Below, piece by piece: positions 51,300 to 59,233 of a DNA stretch of 59,233 nt; the stretch's first letter is position 1, and every line of letters starts with the position of its first letter. A program made the translations under genes and the position numbers. The notes beneath the pieces are model-generated. The model was not told the DNA's origin, made no database searches, and saw nothing but the letters and a program-made list of their open reading frames with translations. Source of the DNA: Terriglobia bacterium (GTDB taxonomy: Bacteria > Acidobacteriota > Terriglobia > Acidiferrales > UBA7541); contig JAIQGC010000010.1 in the NCBI GenBank assembly GCA_020072805.1, forward strand, positions 1 through 59,233. Direction: 5' to 3'.

Positions 51300-52205
51300 C
51301 TAAAAGTTAAGGGCAAAGATTACGTCGATGCTGGTGTCCACTTCCACCAGCTGGCCAAGCAGGAGGGTTGGGGAATAGCGCCACTGGCTGACAGCCTTGA
51401 CGGCAGCCTCGGCCAAGGAGCAATAGCCTTTGATGACGCGCAATTGCTTAACGGAACCGTCCTTGCCCACGATGGCGTGTAAGTTGACGGTGCCCTGGAG
51501 GCGCTCTTCGCGAGCGATGCGCGGGTATTCGGGCTGGACGCGAACCTTGATCTTGGCTTGCGTCACGTTCCCGCCCACGCGAATGCGCTTGGAGGGATCC
51601 TGGGAGGAAGCCTCCGCGGGGGGCAAATTTTTGCGCGACGAGGGAAACGAGTCCGGGGGATGGATGTTTCCAACAAAGCGAAAACCCCCATCGATGTATG
51701 CAAGAGTCCACAAGCGAAAAAAACGATCCCCCGAAAAAAGGCGGAGTTCATAGAGCGGGACGGGATTGCGCCGCATCAGCATCACCGGATAGATCCATTC
51801 GCCGGCATTGTCGTCACAGGCGGCCTCGTGTTTGCGGGCGTGGGGAGAAGCGGCTTTTTCGTCGCGCATTTTGAGGAAGAATTCACTGAGATCATGCTCG
51901 TTGCGGAGCAGATTTTGGGAATAGCCAGCATAGATCCAATCGCCATCATCGCCGAAAGCGTCGTCATACCAGGTTTTTGGAACAGGCTGAGCGAGGCTGC
52001 TGATGAGAGAGCCGTAGGCCGCCGTATCGCCGTCCTTGATGGCGCGGAAAATATCTTTTGCCAATTTTTCGAGCCCGCCGGCGGTATCGGGATAGGTGGA
52101 AGGAGCGGGGGAGGCGGCCTGCGCGGAAAAAGAGGCAGGGCTGGCGGCCAGAAAGAGAAGAAGCGCGGCGAGGAAGGCTCTTGCCGGGAAAGTAATGTGT
52201 GGCAT
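51300..52205 (-). CDS. Exported protein with a TonB C-terminal domain
   Basis: 301 residues: a signal peptide (FLAALLLFLAASPASFSAQAA), then about 170 residues of unknown fold (EKLAKDIFRAIKDGDTAAYGSL, YAGYSQNLLRNEHDLSEFF), and a C-terminal TonB domain (VRVQPEYPRIAREERLQGTV, then ...VSQWRYSPTLLLGQ). In the TonB/TolA superfamily that domain contacts outer-membrane receptors. There is no N-terminal TM energiser motif, so the protein probably does not transduce energy itself. The upstream gap holds a repeat element. Confidence 0.82.
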   Translation of the reverse strand: MPHITFPARAFLAALLLFLAASPASFSAQAASPAPSTYPDTAGGLEKLAKDIFRAIKDGDTAAYGSLISSLAQPVPKTWYDDAFGDDGDWIYAGYSQNLLRNEHDLSEFFLKMRDEKAASPHARKHEAACDDNAGEWIYPVMLMRRNPVPLYELRLFSGDRFFRLWTLAYIDGGFRFVGNIHPPDSFPSSRKNLPPAEASSQDPSKRIRVGGNVTQAKIKVRVQPEYPRIAREERLQGTVNLHAIVGKDGSVKQLRVIKGYCSLAEAAVKAVSQWRYSPTLLLGQLVEVDTSIDVIFALNF

Positions 52206-52261
52206 GGGAGTATCTTATGCAAAGGCCGCGGCGAAGCAAGCGGAAAAAACCGCGCGGGCGG

Positions 52262-52468
52262 CTAACCCGGATTTCTCACAAGACTCGCGCAGTAGGGGCG
52301 GAACTTGTTCCGCTCCCGCACCCGCACCCGCACCCGCAAAGCGATTGCCCGTTCAGCCGCAAGCGTCACCCTGCGATTTTATTTCCCGCCGAATAGACTC
52401 CCCCGACTTCTGTAGCCGCCCTCTTTAGAGGGCGGGCCGTTCCATCCCGCGTGAGAAATGCGGGCTAA
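52262..52468. repeat. MITE/REP-like inverted-repeat element, copy 2
   Basis: The left end CTAACCCGGATTTCTCAC and the right end, in reverse CTTAGCCCGCATTTCTCAC, are terminal inverted repeats about 205 bases apart. The inner parts match copy 1 in order: TAGGGGCGGAACTTGTTCCGC near 52292 and GTAGCCGCCCTCTTTAGAGG near 52412. A short CCCGCA tandem run is included. The right-end TAG is the stop codon of glmM. Confidence 0.78.
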
Positions 52469-53808
52469 GCGCCGATGGAGGAGCGCAAGGCGGCGGCGAG
52501 GGATTCGGAGAAACGCAGGACGTCGGATTCGTTTTCGGCTTCCACCATGACGCGGGCGAGCGATTCGGTGCCGGAATAGCGCAGGACGATACGGCCGTTG
52601 GCGCCGAGAGCGGAATTGGCCGCAGCCAGGGCGGCGGCGACGGCAGGAAGAGAATCGAGGGGAGGCTTGGAACGGACCTTCACGTTGACGATTTTCTGCG
52701 GGTAGTCCTTGAAGCCGCGGAGAAGGTCTTCGAGGGGGCCGCGGAGAGCGACGAGGGAAGCGATTTTGAGGGCCGTGAGCAGGCCGTCACCGGCGGGGGA
52801 ATCGTCGAGGAAGATGACGTGGCCGGACTGCTCGCCGCCGAGGACGTTGCCGCCGCGCAGCATTTCTTCGAGGACGTAGCGATCGCCGACGCCGGCCCGG
52901 GCAAGGGAAATGCCTTCGGACGCGAGGACGCGTTCGAGTCCAAGATTGGACATGGAAGTGGCCACGACGCGGTCGCCCTTGAGCTGGCTCTGGGATTTGA
53001 GATAACGGGCTGCCGCGAGGAGAACGCCGTCGCCGTTGACCACGCGGCCCGTGGCGGTGACGAAGAGGGCGCGGTCGGCGTCGCCGTCGAACGCGATGCC
53101 GAGGGCGGCTTTTTCCTGGAGAACACGCTCCTGCAATCCTTCGAGGTGCAGCGAGCCGCAGCCGGCGTTGATGTTGCGGCCGTCGGGGGAGACGTTGATG
53201 GCGATGACGTCCGCGCCGAGGGAGCGGAAGAGTTCGGGGCCGAGTTTATAGGCGGCGCCGTGGGCGCAGTCGAGAACGACGCGCAGCCCAGCCAGGGAAG
53301 CTCCCGGAAGGAGGCGGGTGCGGAGAAAGGCGAGATAGTCGGCGTCGAGAGTTTCATCGGCTGTAAGAAGCGGCGGATTTGGGGGAGCGGGCACGGAGCG
53401 CAGGCGGAGAATTTCAGATTCCAGTCTTTCCTCGAAGGCGTCGTCGAACTTCATGCCGGCGTGCGAGAAGAGTTTGACGCCATTGTCTTGAAAGGGATTG
53501 TGCGAGGCGGAGATGACCACGCCGGCGCGAAAATCTTCCTGGCGGACGAGGCAGGCGACGCCGGGGGTGGTGATGACGCCGGCGAAAGAGGCGGAAGCGC
53601 TCCCCGCGGAGAGGCCCGCCGCAAGAAGCGCGGCAATGTGCGGCCCGGATTCACGGGTGTCCATGCCGATCATGACGCGCGGCGCGGGATGATCGAGGAG
53701 AAGGCAAGCGGCGAGGGCGCGGCCGGTGGCGAAGAGAGTGGCGTCGTCGAGGGGATCGACGCCGGGGATTCCGCGGATGCCGTCCGTGCCGAAGAGTTGT
53801 TTGGCCAT
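52465..53808 (-). CDS. glmM: Phosphoglucosamine mutase
   Basis: 447 residues from the ATG that gives MAKQLFGTDGIRGI. The phosphoserine is in VISASHNPFQDNGVK near residue 100, the Mg2+ loop is DGDADRALF near 243, the sugar-binding loop GGEQSGHVIF and the phosphate-binding end RYSGTESLARVMVE are intact. The enzyme makes glucosamine-1-phosphate for peptidoglycan and lipopolysaccharide. Its stop TAG lies in the end of a repeat element. Confidence 0.96.
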   Translation of the reverse strand: MAKQLFGTDGIRGIPGVDPLDDATLFATGRALAACLLLDHPAPRVMIGMDTRESGPHIAALLAAGLSAGSASASFAGVITTPGVACLVRQEDFRAGVVISASHNPFQDNGVKLFSHAGMKFDDAFEERLESEILRLRSVPAPPNPPLLTADETLDADYLAFLRTRLLPGASLAGLRVVLDCAHGAAYKLGPELFRSLGADVIAINVSPDGRNINAGCGSLHLEGLQERVLQEKAALGIAFDGDADRALFVTATGRVVNGDGVLLAAARYLKSQSQLKGDRVVATSMSNLGLERVLASEGISLARAGVGDRYVLEEMLRGGNVLGGEQSGHVIFLDDSPAGDGLLTALKIASLVALRGPLEDLLRGFKDYPQKIVNVKVRSKPPLDSLPAVAAALAAANSALGANGRIVLRYSGTESLARVMVEAENESDVLRFSESLAAALRSSIGA

Positions 53809-53862
53809 AAACGAGGGCGCGGAGGAGCCACTTTGCAAACGGCTGCAAGAACGCGCAATGCG

Positions 53863-54321
53863 TCAGTTTAACACAGGCTGCGGGGCAGGCTCGGGCGGGC
53901 CGAGGGACTTCAGGAAGCGGACCAGCTGCCAGCGCTGCGGCTCGGGCAGCTTGGACCAGACGGGCATGCCCTTGCGCACGACGCCGTTGGTGATCAGCCA
54001 GAAGAGGGCGCCGGGGGTGGCTTGCCGGACTTCGGCGGCGCGCAGGCTGGGGGCTTTGCTGGTACCGGCGGCGTCCGAGCCGTGGCATTCGGCGCAATGC
54101 TTTTCAAAGAGTTTGCGCCCGGCGCCGGGAGCGTCGGGGTTATTTTCCAGAGGATTGGGACGATTGCGGGCTTTTTGGGGCGCGCGGGCGAGTTCCTGGT
54201 AGTCAAATTTGGATTGGGCGGGCGGGACGGGAGGAATTGTTTGTGCGTCGGCACGGGGAAGAACGAGAGCGGAGAAGAATAGCGCGAGAGCGGCGCAACG
54301 GATCAAAGCAGGAGTTGTCAT
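53863..54321 (-). CDS. Monoheme cytochrome c
   Basis: 152 residues with a signal peptide (ALALFFSALVLPRADAQ) and one heme site CAECH near 78 within GRKLFEKHCAECHGSDAAGT. A later Met in GVVRKGMPVWSKLPEPQ is the likely sixth ligand. It carries electrons in the periplasm, class I type. The ATG overlaps the stop of the outer-membrane protein gene by 4 bases, so the two are made together. Confidence 0.93.
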   Translation of the reverse strand: MTTPALIRCAALALFFSALVLPRADAQTIPPVPPAQSKFDYQELARAPQKARNRPNPLENNPDAPGAGRKLFEKHCAECHGSDAAGTSKAPSLRAAEVRQATPGALFWLITNGVVRKGMPVWSKLPEPQRWQLVRFLKSLGPPEPAPQPVLN

Positions 54322-55193
54322 GGGCGGGCTCCGAAGACGCGGCGGAGGGCCGGGCCGAAACCGGAGAATTCGCGGGTTAGGCTCCAGCGCAAGAGAAATC
54401 GGTGGCTATTGGAATTGAGGCCGAAGCCGGGGGAGACGCGCAGAGCCATGCCGCGCGGCAGGCTCCAGGCGAGCGAGGGAGCGAGGTAGTGCGCGGTATT
54501 GGGCAGGCCGAAGCTGTAGCGGTCGCCGAGGCCGCCGTACATTTCCAGGCCGGCGGTGAAATTTTCGCGGCAGAAGACGCAGGGGCGAGGCGAGGCGGCC
54601 AGAGTCAGCGGGCGGCTGAGGCCGAGAGCGTATCCGAACTCCCAGGGCGAATTGGAGATGTTTTTCACGGCGATGATGTTTTCGGAGATGTTCCAGCCTT
54701 TGGCCTGGCTGGAGAGAATCAGCTTCAGCTCGAATTCGCGTTCGCGTTCGGCGCGCAGGAGGGCGTTGGGTTCAGAGTGATCGGATTCGATGTCGTGGCC
54801 GACGACGGCGCGCATGGCTTTGTCGGCGCCGTTGACGTTTTCGAATTCCACGTAGAGGACGGGATTGATGCGGTGCTCGCGGGCGAATGGGCGAATGCGG
54901 TTTTCGAAGCGGTAGCCGGTGAAGACGGTGCTGTCGGCGAGGGTGCTCTGGCCGCTCAGGTAGAGTTCCGTGGTCCACCAGCCGGTGACGCCGTATTCGA
55001 ATTCGAGAACAGAAGCGAGGAAATCGCCGGAGCCGCGCTGGGTGGCGTAAGAGGATTGCCAGGCGATTTCCAGGCTGCCGGGCTCTTCGAGAAAGTGGTC
55101 ATAGGCGACGAAGTAGGGGCGTTCCTGCGAGTGAATGGGGAGACAGAGGAAAAAGTAGGAAGCGAGGAAGAGAGTGAAAATATAGGACCGCAT
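54318..55193 (-). CDS. Predicted outer-membrane beta-barrel protein coupled to cytochrome c
   Basis: 291 residues from the ATG with AGGAGG upstream; signal peptide (IFTLFLASYFFLCLPIHS). Repeated amphipathic strands (LEIAWQSSYATQ, WWTTELYLSGQ, PVLYVEFENVN, LKLILSSQ, LAPSLAWSLP, HRFLLRWSLTREF) suggest a barrel of about 12-14 strands. A conspicuous CVFCRENF motif, a CxxC pair, lies near residue 222. I recognise no named family. Coupling by overlap to a cytochrome gene suggests an electron-transfer or cofactor-related role, which is inferred. Confidence 0.7.
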   Translation of the reverse strand: MRSYIFTLFLASYFFLCLPIHSQERPYFVAYDHFLEEPGSLEIAWQSSYATQRGSGDFLASVLEFEYGVTGWWTTELYLSGQSTLADSTVFTGYRFENRIRPFAREHRINPVLYVEFENVNGADKAMRAVVGHDIESDHSEPNALLRAEREREFELKLILSSQAKGWNISENIIAVKNISNSPWEFGYALGLSRPLTLAASPRPCVFCRENFTAGLEMYGGLGDRYSFGLPNTAHYLAPSLAWSLPRGMALRVSPGFGLNSNSHRFLLRWSLTREFSGFGPALRRVFGARP

Positions 55194-55391
55194 TGGTCCT
55201 CCTTGCAACAGATTTGCAACTACAGGGTCAGGCTACCACAGCCCAATTCTATCTGCAACTCATTCACAACTGGATACCGCCCCTGCTCCTCTTGACGGAC
55301 CCTCCTGCCCGGAGGGATTCTTCTCCCGCACGGCGCGATTCGCGGGACGGGAGCGGCGCTGGGGCCCGGTTATTTATCCGTGGAGGCTTCG

Positions 55392-55856
55392 ATGAACACG
55401 GGAAAACTATTGCTGCAGATTCTCGATGAGGGTTATACGAAAGCGGCCTGGCATGGGCCGAACCTCCGGCAGTCGCTGCGAGGCGTGAGCGCGAAGCAGG
55501 CGGCATGGCGGCCCGGGGGCGGTCGCCACAATATCTGGGAGGAGGCGCTGCATGCGGCGTACTGGAAATACGCGCTGCGGCGGCGGATCGAAGGGGGAAA
55601 GCGGGGCGCATTCGCACTTGCGGGGAGCAATTTCTTCACGCGGCCGGAAAAGGGAAAAACGACGAAGGCGGCATGGCGCGCCGATCAGGCGCTGCTCGAA
55701 AAGGAGCACCGGACTCTGCGCGGGGCAGTGGTGAAAGCGATCACGGAGGGCCGGGCAGAGCGCTTTGCGAGGCAGATTTTCGGCATCGCGTTTCATGATG
55801 TGTATCATGCGGGGCAGGTGCGGCTCCTGCGGCGGCTGCAGGAGAGGGGAAATTGA
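55392..55856 (+). CDS. DinB-like four-helix protein
   Basis: 154 residues of the DinB/YfiT-like fold. Metal-binding His candidates are in NIWEEALHAAYWKYAL and GIAFHDVYHAGQVRLLRRLQ, the second being the usual C-terminal motif of the family. Some members are thiol transferases using bacillithiol or mycothiol; many have no known role. The ATG at 55392 has GGAGG six bases upstream; a shorter upstream extension is less likely. Confidence 0.85.
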   Translation: MNTGKLLLQILDEGYTKAAWHGPNLRQSLRGVSAKQAAWRPGGGRHNIWEEALHAAYWKYALRRRIEGGKRGAFALAGSNFFTRPEKGKTTKAAWRADQALLEKEHRTLRGAVVKAITEGRAERFARQIFGIAFHDVYHAGQVRLLRRLQERGN

Positions 55857-56020
55857 CAGTTGAAAGATGAAAGTTGAGAGTTCGGCAAGATCGGGACGCG
55901 TTAGCAAACAATTGACTTGGCTGGGCGGCAAGCCTAAGATGGCCGCTGCGGCGGAGATGACGCGGCCGCCGCCTCGTATCCCTTCCCCGATTGGTCCACG
56001 CGTAAGACCGGGAGAGTCAA

Positions 56021-56842
56021 ATGCCCGGGGCCGTAGTTTCCCATTACCGCATACTGAATCCGCTGGGCAGCGGCGGGATGGGTGTGGTTTACCGCGCCGA
56101 GGACACGACGCTGGGACGGACGGTGGCGCTGAAATTCCTCCCAGCCAGCGCGCAGATGGACACGAAGGGGCGGGACCGTCTGCGGGAAGAGGCGCGCACG
56201 GCGTCGGCACTGAATCATCCCAACATCTGCACCATTTACGAAGTCGGGGAATCGCCCGAGGAACTCTATATCGCCATGGAGTATGTCGAGGGAAAACCGC
56301 TGGCGGAGGCCATCCGTCCCGGCGGGCTGCCCATCGAGACGGCCATGCGCTACGCACGGCAAATCGCCTCGGCGCTCGAGCACGCGCACGCCCGCGGCGT
56401 TGTGCACCGGGACCTGAAGCCGCTGAATATCGTAATCACGCCGCAGGGCGAGGCCAAGATCCTCGATTTCGGTCTCGCGCGGCGCGCGGACCCGGCGGAA
56501 TTCGACCGCAAAACAATGGAAACGGTCACCACGCAGGAGGATGGAGGGCCGGTGAATGGAACCGGCGCGGGAGTGCCCGGGACGATACCGTACATGGCCC
56601 CGGAGCAGTTGGAAGGAGAGGACGCCTCGCCGCGAACCGACCTGTGGGCGCTGGGAGTGGTCCTGTATGAAATGTTAAGCGGCCAGCGGCCGTTCCGCGG
56701 CGGAAATTTGTACCGCGTGTGCACGGCCATCCTGCGCGACGAGCCGCCGCCGCTTCCCCCGCGCGTGCCGGCGGGTCTCGCGGCCGTCATCCACCGCTGC
56801 TTGGAAAAGGAACCGGGGCGGCAATACCAGCGAGCGGGTTAG
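56021..56842 (+). CDS. Ser/Thr protein kinase domain, ended by an in-frame TAG
   Basis: 273 residues forming a complete Hanks-type kinase: P loop LGSGGMGVVYRAE, catalytic Lys in VALKFLP, VVHRDLKPLNIVI near 130, DFGLARRA near 150, and APEQLEGEDASPRTDLWALG. The frame ends at TAG 56840-56842 in the helix IHRCLEKEPGRQYQRAG. The very next codon continues in the same frame as VKAALEAISEES, then a TM helix and TPRs. In related kinases this junction is continuous (Gly-Glu-Val/Leu), so one base change (GAG to TAG) probably cut a single protein. The kinase part may still be made alone. Confidence 0.92.
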   Translation: MPGAVVSHYRILNPLGSGGMGVVYRAEDTTLGRTVALKFLPASAQMDTKGRDRLREEARTASALNHPNICTIYEVGESPEELYIAMEYVEGKPLAEAIRPGGLPIETAMRYARQIASALEHAHARGVVHRDLKPLNIVITPQGEAKILDFGLARRADPAEFDRKTMETVTTQEDGGPVNGTGAGVPGTIPYMAPEQLEGEDASPRTDLWALGVVLYEMLSGQRPFRGGNLYRVCTAILRDEPPPLPPRVPAGLAAVIHRCLEKEPGRQYQRAG

Positions 56843-58630
56843 GTGAAGGCGGCGCTGGAGGCGATATCGGAAGAAAGCCAGGCCAGGAGCGGAACGGCGC
56901 CGAAAATAAGCCATGCGCGCCTGCGGCTGGGGGCGCTGGGGCTGGGCGCCGTGCTGGTGGTTGCGGCGTTGGGAGTGAGGAACTGGAACAGCCGCCGTGC
57001 GCCCGAGCCTCCGGTACCCGTGCAGAAGCAACTGGCCATTCTTCCGCCGCAGAGCAGCGGCGGAGCGGAAGAAGGCGCGTTTGACAGCGGGCTGGTGGAA
57101 ACGCTAACGACGCGGCTGAGCCGCTTGAGCGACGGAAGGCCGTTGCTGGTGATTCCGGCGAGCGAGATCCGCTCCAGAAAAGTCGTCACGCTGGATGAAG
57201 CGCGCAGCGAATTCGGGGTGAATCTGGTCTTGCAGCTCAGCGTGCAGCGGGTGGGGAAACAGGTGCGGGTGAATTACAGCCTGGTGGATGCGCAAACGCG
57301 CCGGCAATTGGGAGGGAACACGGTGACGGCGGCGGCGGCGGACCCCTTCGGGCTGCAGGACAACGTGGCCGAGGGCGTGACGGAGATGCTGGCGCTGCAA
57401 CTGCTCCCGCAAGAGCGCCAGACGCTCCAGGAGCATGGCACGATGCAGCCGGCGGCCTACGATTTCTATTTGCAGGGGCGCGGATACCTGCGGGAGATGG
57501 GCAGGCTGGAGAACGTCGAGAGCGCGGCGGCGGTCTTCCAGCGGGCGCTCGAGAAGGACCCGCAGTTTGCGGCGGCCGAGGCCGGGCTGGGGGAAGCGTA
57601 CTGGAGAAAATACGAGCTGGTGCACGACGCGCAACTGGCCGCGAAAGCGGTCGAGGAATGCCAGCGCGCGGCCTCCCGCAACGAGGGCCTGGCCGTGGCG
57701 CACACCTGCCTGGGGCTGGTCTACAACGGAACGGGAAAATACGAAAAAGCCGCGGCGGAATACCAGACCGCCCTGGGGATTGAAACGACCCTGGATGACG
57801 CCCATGCGGGACTGGCCCTGGCCTACCAGCGCCTGGGCCGTCCCGCGGACGCCGAAAAGGCCTACCAGAAGGCCATCGCGTTGCAGCCCAATTACTGGGT
57901 GGGCTACAACCGCCTGGGTCATTTTTACCGCGCGCAGGGGCGCAGCGAAGAAGCCGAGGAGATGTACGCGCAGGTGGTGGCGCTGGCGCCGGATAGTTTT
58001 ATCGGCTACAGCAACCTGGGAATGATGCGCAGCCAGGCGGGAAGATACGCGGAGGCCATACCGCTTTACCAACGATCGCTGGGGATTCGCAAAACGAGCC
58101 GGGTAACTTCGAATCTGGCGACCGCCTATTTTCAGACCAAGCGTTATGCCGACGCCTCGCGCCTCTACGAAGAGGCCATCGCGCTGGGGCCGGAGGATGC
58201 CCTGCTGTGGGGCAATCTGGGTGACGCCTATTACTGGGCGCCGGGATTGCGCGAGCGCGCGGCGCAAGCCTACCGCAAAGCCATTGCCCTGGGGGAAAAG
58301 CAGCGCAGAGTGAATCCGCGCGATGCGGGGCAGCTGGGAATGCTGGCGTGGTATCACGCCATGCTCGGGGAGAGAGCGCAGGCCAGGAGCTTGATGACCG
58401 ATGCCCTGCGGATGGAGTCCGGCAGCGGCGAGTTGCTCTATTGCGCGGGCATCGTTTATTCGCAGTTGGGGGAATCCCCGCGGGCGCTTGCCGCTCTCGA
58501 ACAGGCCGTGGCCGCGGGCTATCCCCCGGCAACCATCCGGGACACCCCGAATTTCCAGGGACTGATGGAAAATCCGCGGTTTGTAAATCTTGTCTCCGGA
58601 GAGAAAGAGAAGAAAGGAAAAAGACAATGA
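56843..58630 (+). CDS. TM-TPR half of the interrupted Ser/Thr kinase
   Basis: 595 residues after the TAG in the same frame, starting GTG AAG with no good ribosome site. A helix that would end the kinase domain is followed by one membrane segment (LGALGLGAVLVVAALGV), an extracytoplasmic part of about 130 residues with the FGVNLVLQLSVQRVGKQVRVNY core seen in adenylate-cyclase/kinase sensor proteins (TolB-N/CadC-like), and then at least nine TPR repeats to the end (for example GYNRLGHFYRAQGRSEEAEEMY). Such kinases are typical of Acidobacteriota. Without readthrough its expression is doubtful. Confidence 0.82.
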   Translation: MKAALEAISEESQARSGTAPKISHARLRLGALGLGAVLVVAALGVRNWNSRRAPEPPVPVQKQLAILPPQSSGGAEEGAFDSGLVETLTTRLSRLSDGRPLLVIPASEIRSRKVVTLDEARSEFGVNLVLQLSVQRVGKQVRVNYSLVDAQTRRQLGGNTVTAAAADPFGLQDNVAEGVTEMLALQLLPQERQTLQEHGTMQPAAYDFYLQGRGYLREMGRLENVESAAAVFQRALEKDPQFAAAEAGLGEAYWRKYELVHDAQLAAKAVEECQRAASRNEGLAVAHTCLGLVYNGTGKYEKAAAEYQTALGIETTLDDAHAGLALAYQRLGRPADAEKAYQKAIALQPNYWVGYNRLGHFYRAQGRSEEAEEMYAQVVALAPDSFIGYSNLGMMRSQAGRYAEAIPLYQRSLGIRKTSRVTSNLATAYFQTKRYADASRLYEEAIALGPEDALLWGNLGDAYYWAPGLRERAAQAYRKAIALGEKQRRVNPRDAGQLGMLAWYHAMLGERAQARSLMTDALRMESGSGELLYCAGIVYSQLGESPRALAALEQAVAAGYPPATIRDTPNFQGLMENPRFVNLVSGEKEKKGKRQ

Positions 58631-59151
58631 AATATGATCATGGCACGATCAGCGCGGCGCGCTTCTGGGTCTTCCTCCTCGGTCTGGCCATTCTGCTGTT
58701 TGCGGGCTACGAGCGGAATCTGGCGCAAAGTTCCGCCTCCCCGGCCGTTCCGGCCGCTTCCAAGGCCAACAACATGCGCTATGTGGACTGTAACAAGCAT
58801 ATCAGCGGGAAACCGGGGCTGGTCGAGATCGCCGTCGATTCCGCCGAGGGAATCCCCCACGAATTCGAAGTGGTCTTTGTGTGCACGGGCGAGTTGGTTC
58901 GCTGGGCGGTTTCCTCCGCGGGCGCTTCCACCGTGCAATCCTTCCGCATCGATTTTCAAAATAATGAATCGCCCTTTGTAAACAATCCCCTAACGCTTAG
59001 CGGAGACGGAGCCACCGCCACGGCGCAAAACGAAGTGAAGCCGCTGGATGCAAACCTTCATTCCAAACCCTATAAGTACACCATCGTCGTCACCAGAAAG
59101 GACGGCAATAAGATTACCCTCGACCCGGTCGTCATTCCCATGGGCAACTGA
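58627..59151 (+). CDS. Exported hypothetical protein
   Basis: 174 residues with an N-terminal hydrophobic segment (FWVFLLGLAILLFAGY) that is a signal peptide or anchor. The rest is a beta-rich domain (NMRYVDCNKHISGKPGLVEI, EVVFVCTGELVRWAVSS, YKYTIVVTRKDGNKITLDPV) like a cupredoxin-type or Ig-like sandwich, but with no complete copper-site pattern visible. The ATG overlaps the stop of the TPR gene, so it is part of that transcript. The family is not recognised. Confidence 0.7.
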   Translation: MKYDHGTISAARFWVFLLGLAILLFAGYERNLAQSSASPAVPAASKANNMRYVDCNKHISGKPGLVEIAVDSAEGIPHEFEVVFVCTGELVRWAVSSAGASTVQSFRIDFQNNESPFVNNPLTLSGDGATATAQNEVKPLDANLHSKPYKYTIVVTRKDGNKITLDPVVIPMGN

Positions 59152-59169
59152 CGGCCGAACCCTCCGCGT

Positions 59170-59233
59170 TTAGCCCGCATTTCTCTGCTAGGGGCACGGC
59201 ATGCCGTGCCCCGGCCTTATCGGGGCCGTGCCC
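59170..59233. repeat. MITE/REP-like inverted-repeat element, copy 3 (cut by window end)
   Basis: The end TTAGCCCGCATTTCTCTG starts 18 bases after the last stop codon and matches copies 1 and 2, then TAGGGGCACGGCATGCCGTG and a further palindrome continue to the window end. The other terminus would be outside the window. Confidence 0.65.

Noticed and set aside
52316-52345. Tandem CCCGCA repeats that might suggest a CRISPR or microsatellite
   Set aside because: Only about four units without spacers; they belong to the interior of repeat element copy 2.

Overview
The window is a GC-rich bacterial chromosomal segment. Its gene content suggests a member of the Acidobacteriota: a transmembrane Ser/Thr kinase with a TPR output half, several long TPR proteins, an ALDH16-type double-domain aldehyde dehydrogenase, a protein carrying a TonB C-terminal domain, an N-terminal TPR plus Pro-rich protein, and abundant secreted proteins of unknown function. 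This placement is inferred from gene content; there is no rRNA in the window. Almost every base is in or next to a gene. There is no phage, no transposase and no CRISPR array.

Layout. 0.3-2.4 kb: a DUF3037 gene, a HipA-like kinase gene broken by two frameshifts, and an H1-like Lys-rich protein. 2.6-9.4 kb: MltD-like lytic transglycosylase, cold-shock protein, a membrane protein with a degenerate GGDEF domain, a Cys/Met-metabolism PLP enzyme and an EF-G-like GTPase. 9.6-12.3 kb: a small less GC-rich island (DUF2335 protein, small protein, membrane protein) around an outer-membrane protein. 12.4-21.3 kb: metabolic genes (isoaspartyl peptidase, GreA, ALDH16-DeoC pair for deoxyribose use, YtcJ-like amidohydrolase, persulfide-dioxygenase/rhodanese fusion).

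21.5-26.5 kb is the most interesting locus: a tightly overlapping lasso-peptide biosynthetic operon, B1 (PqqD-like RRE), B2 (transglutaminase-fold leader peptidase), C (asparagine-synthetase-like cyclase), a 54-residue precursor gene too short for ordinary gene calling, an HPr-kinase-like lasso kinase, and a PRMT-like methyltransferase with a C-terminal PqqD-like tail. The precursor has a textbook leader motif and predicts an 18-residue core with Thr1 and Asp9 as ring partners and a C-terminal Thr as possible phosphoacceptor. No dedicated exporter is present.

26.6-33.2 kb: a Zn amidohydrolase, then a TPR/HTH protein divergent from the glyoxylate-shunt genes aceB-aceA with a 17-bp palindrome between them, then tRNA-Ser(GCU). 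33.5-38.6 kb: a MacA-like adaptor plus MacB/LolD-type ATPase without a permease, and a three-gene respiratory module (octaheme cytochrome c, Tat-exported four-cluster ferredoxin, NrfD-type quinol subunit). 39-46.7 kb: a ribosome/RNA operon, rpsP-khpA-rimM-(aldo/keto reductase)-trmD-DUF2911-rplS-rnhB. The reductase has been inserted between rimM and trmD, leaving a decayed second copy of the rimM 3' end, and trmD carries an in-frame copy of a genomic palindrome. 46.8-59.2 kb: large TPR protein, ThiE, TonB-domain protein, GlmM, a cytochrome c/outer-membrane protein pair, a DinB-like protein, and a Ser/Thr kinase separated from its TM-TPR half by one in-frame TAG.

A short inverted-repeat (MITE/REP-like) element with ends reading TTAGCCCGCATTTCTCAC occurs at 38.63, 52.26 and 59.17 kb. 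In the first two cases its terminal TAG serves as the stop codon of the neighbouring gene.
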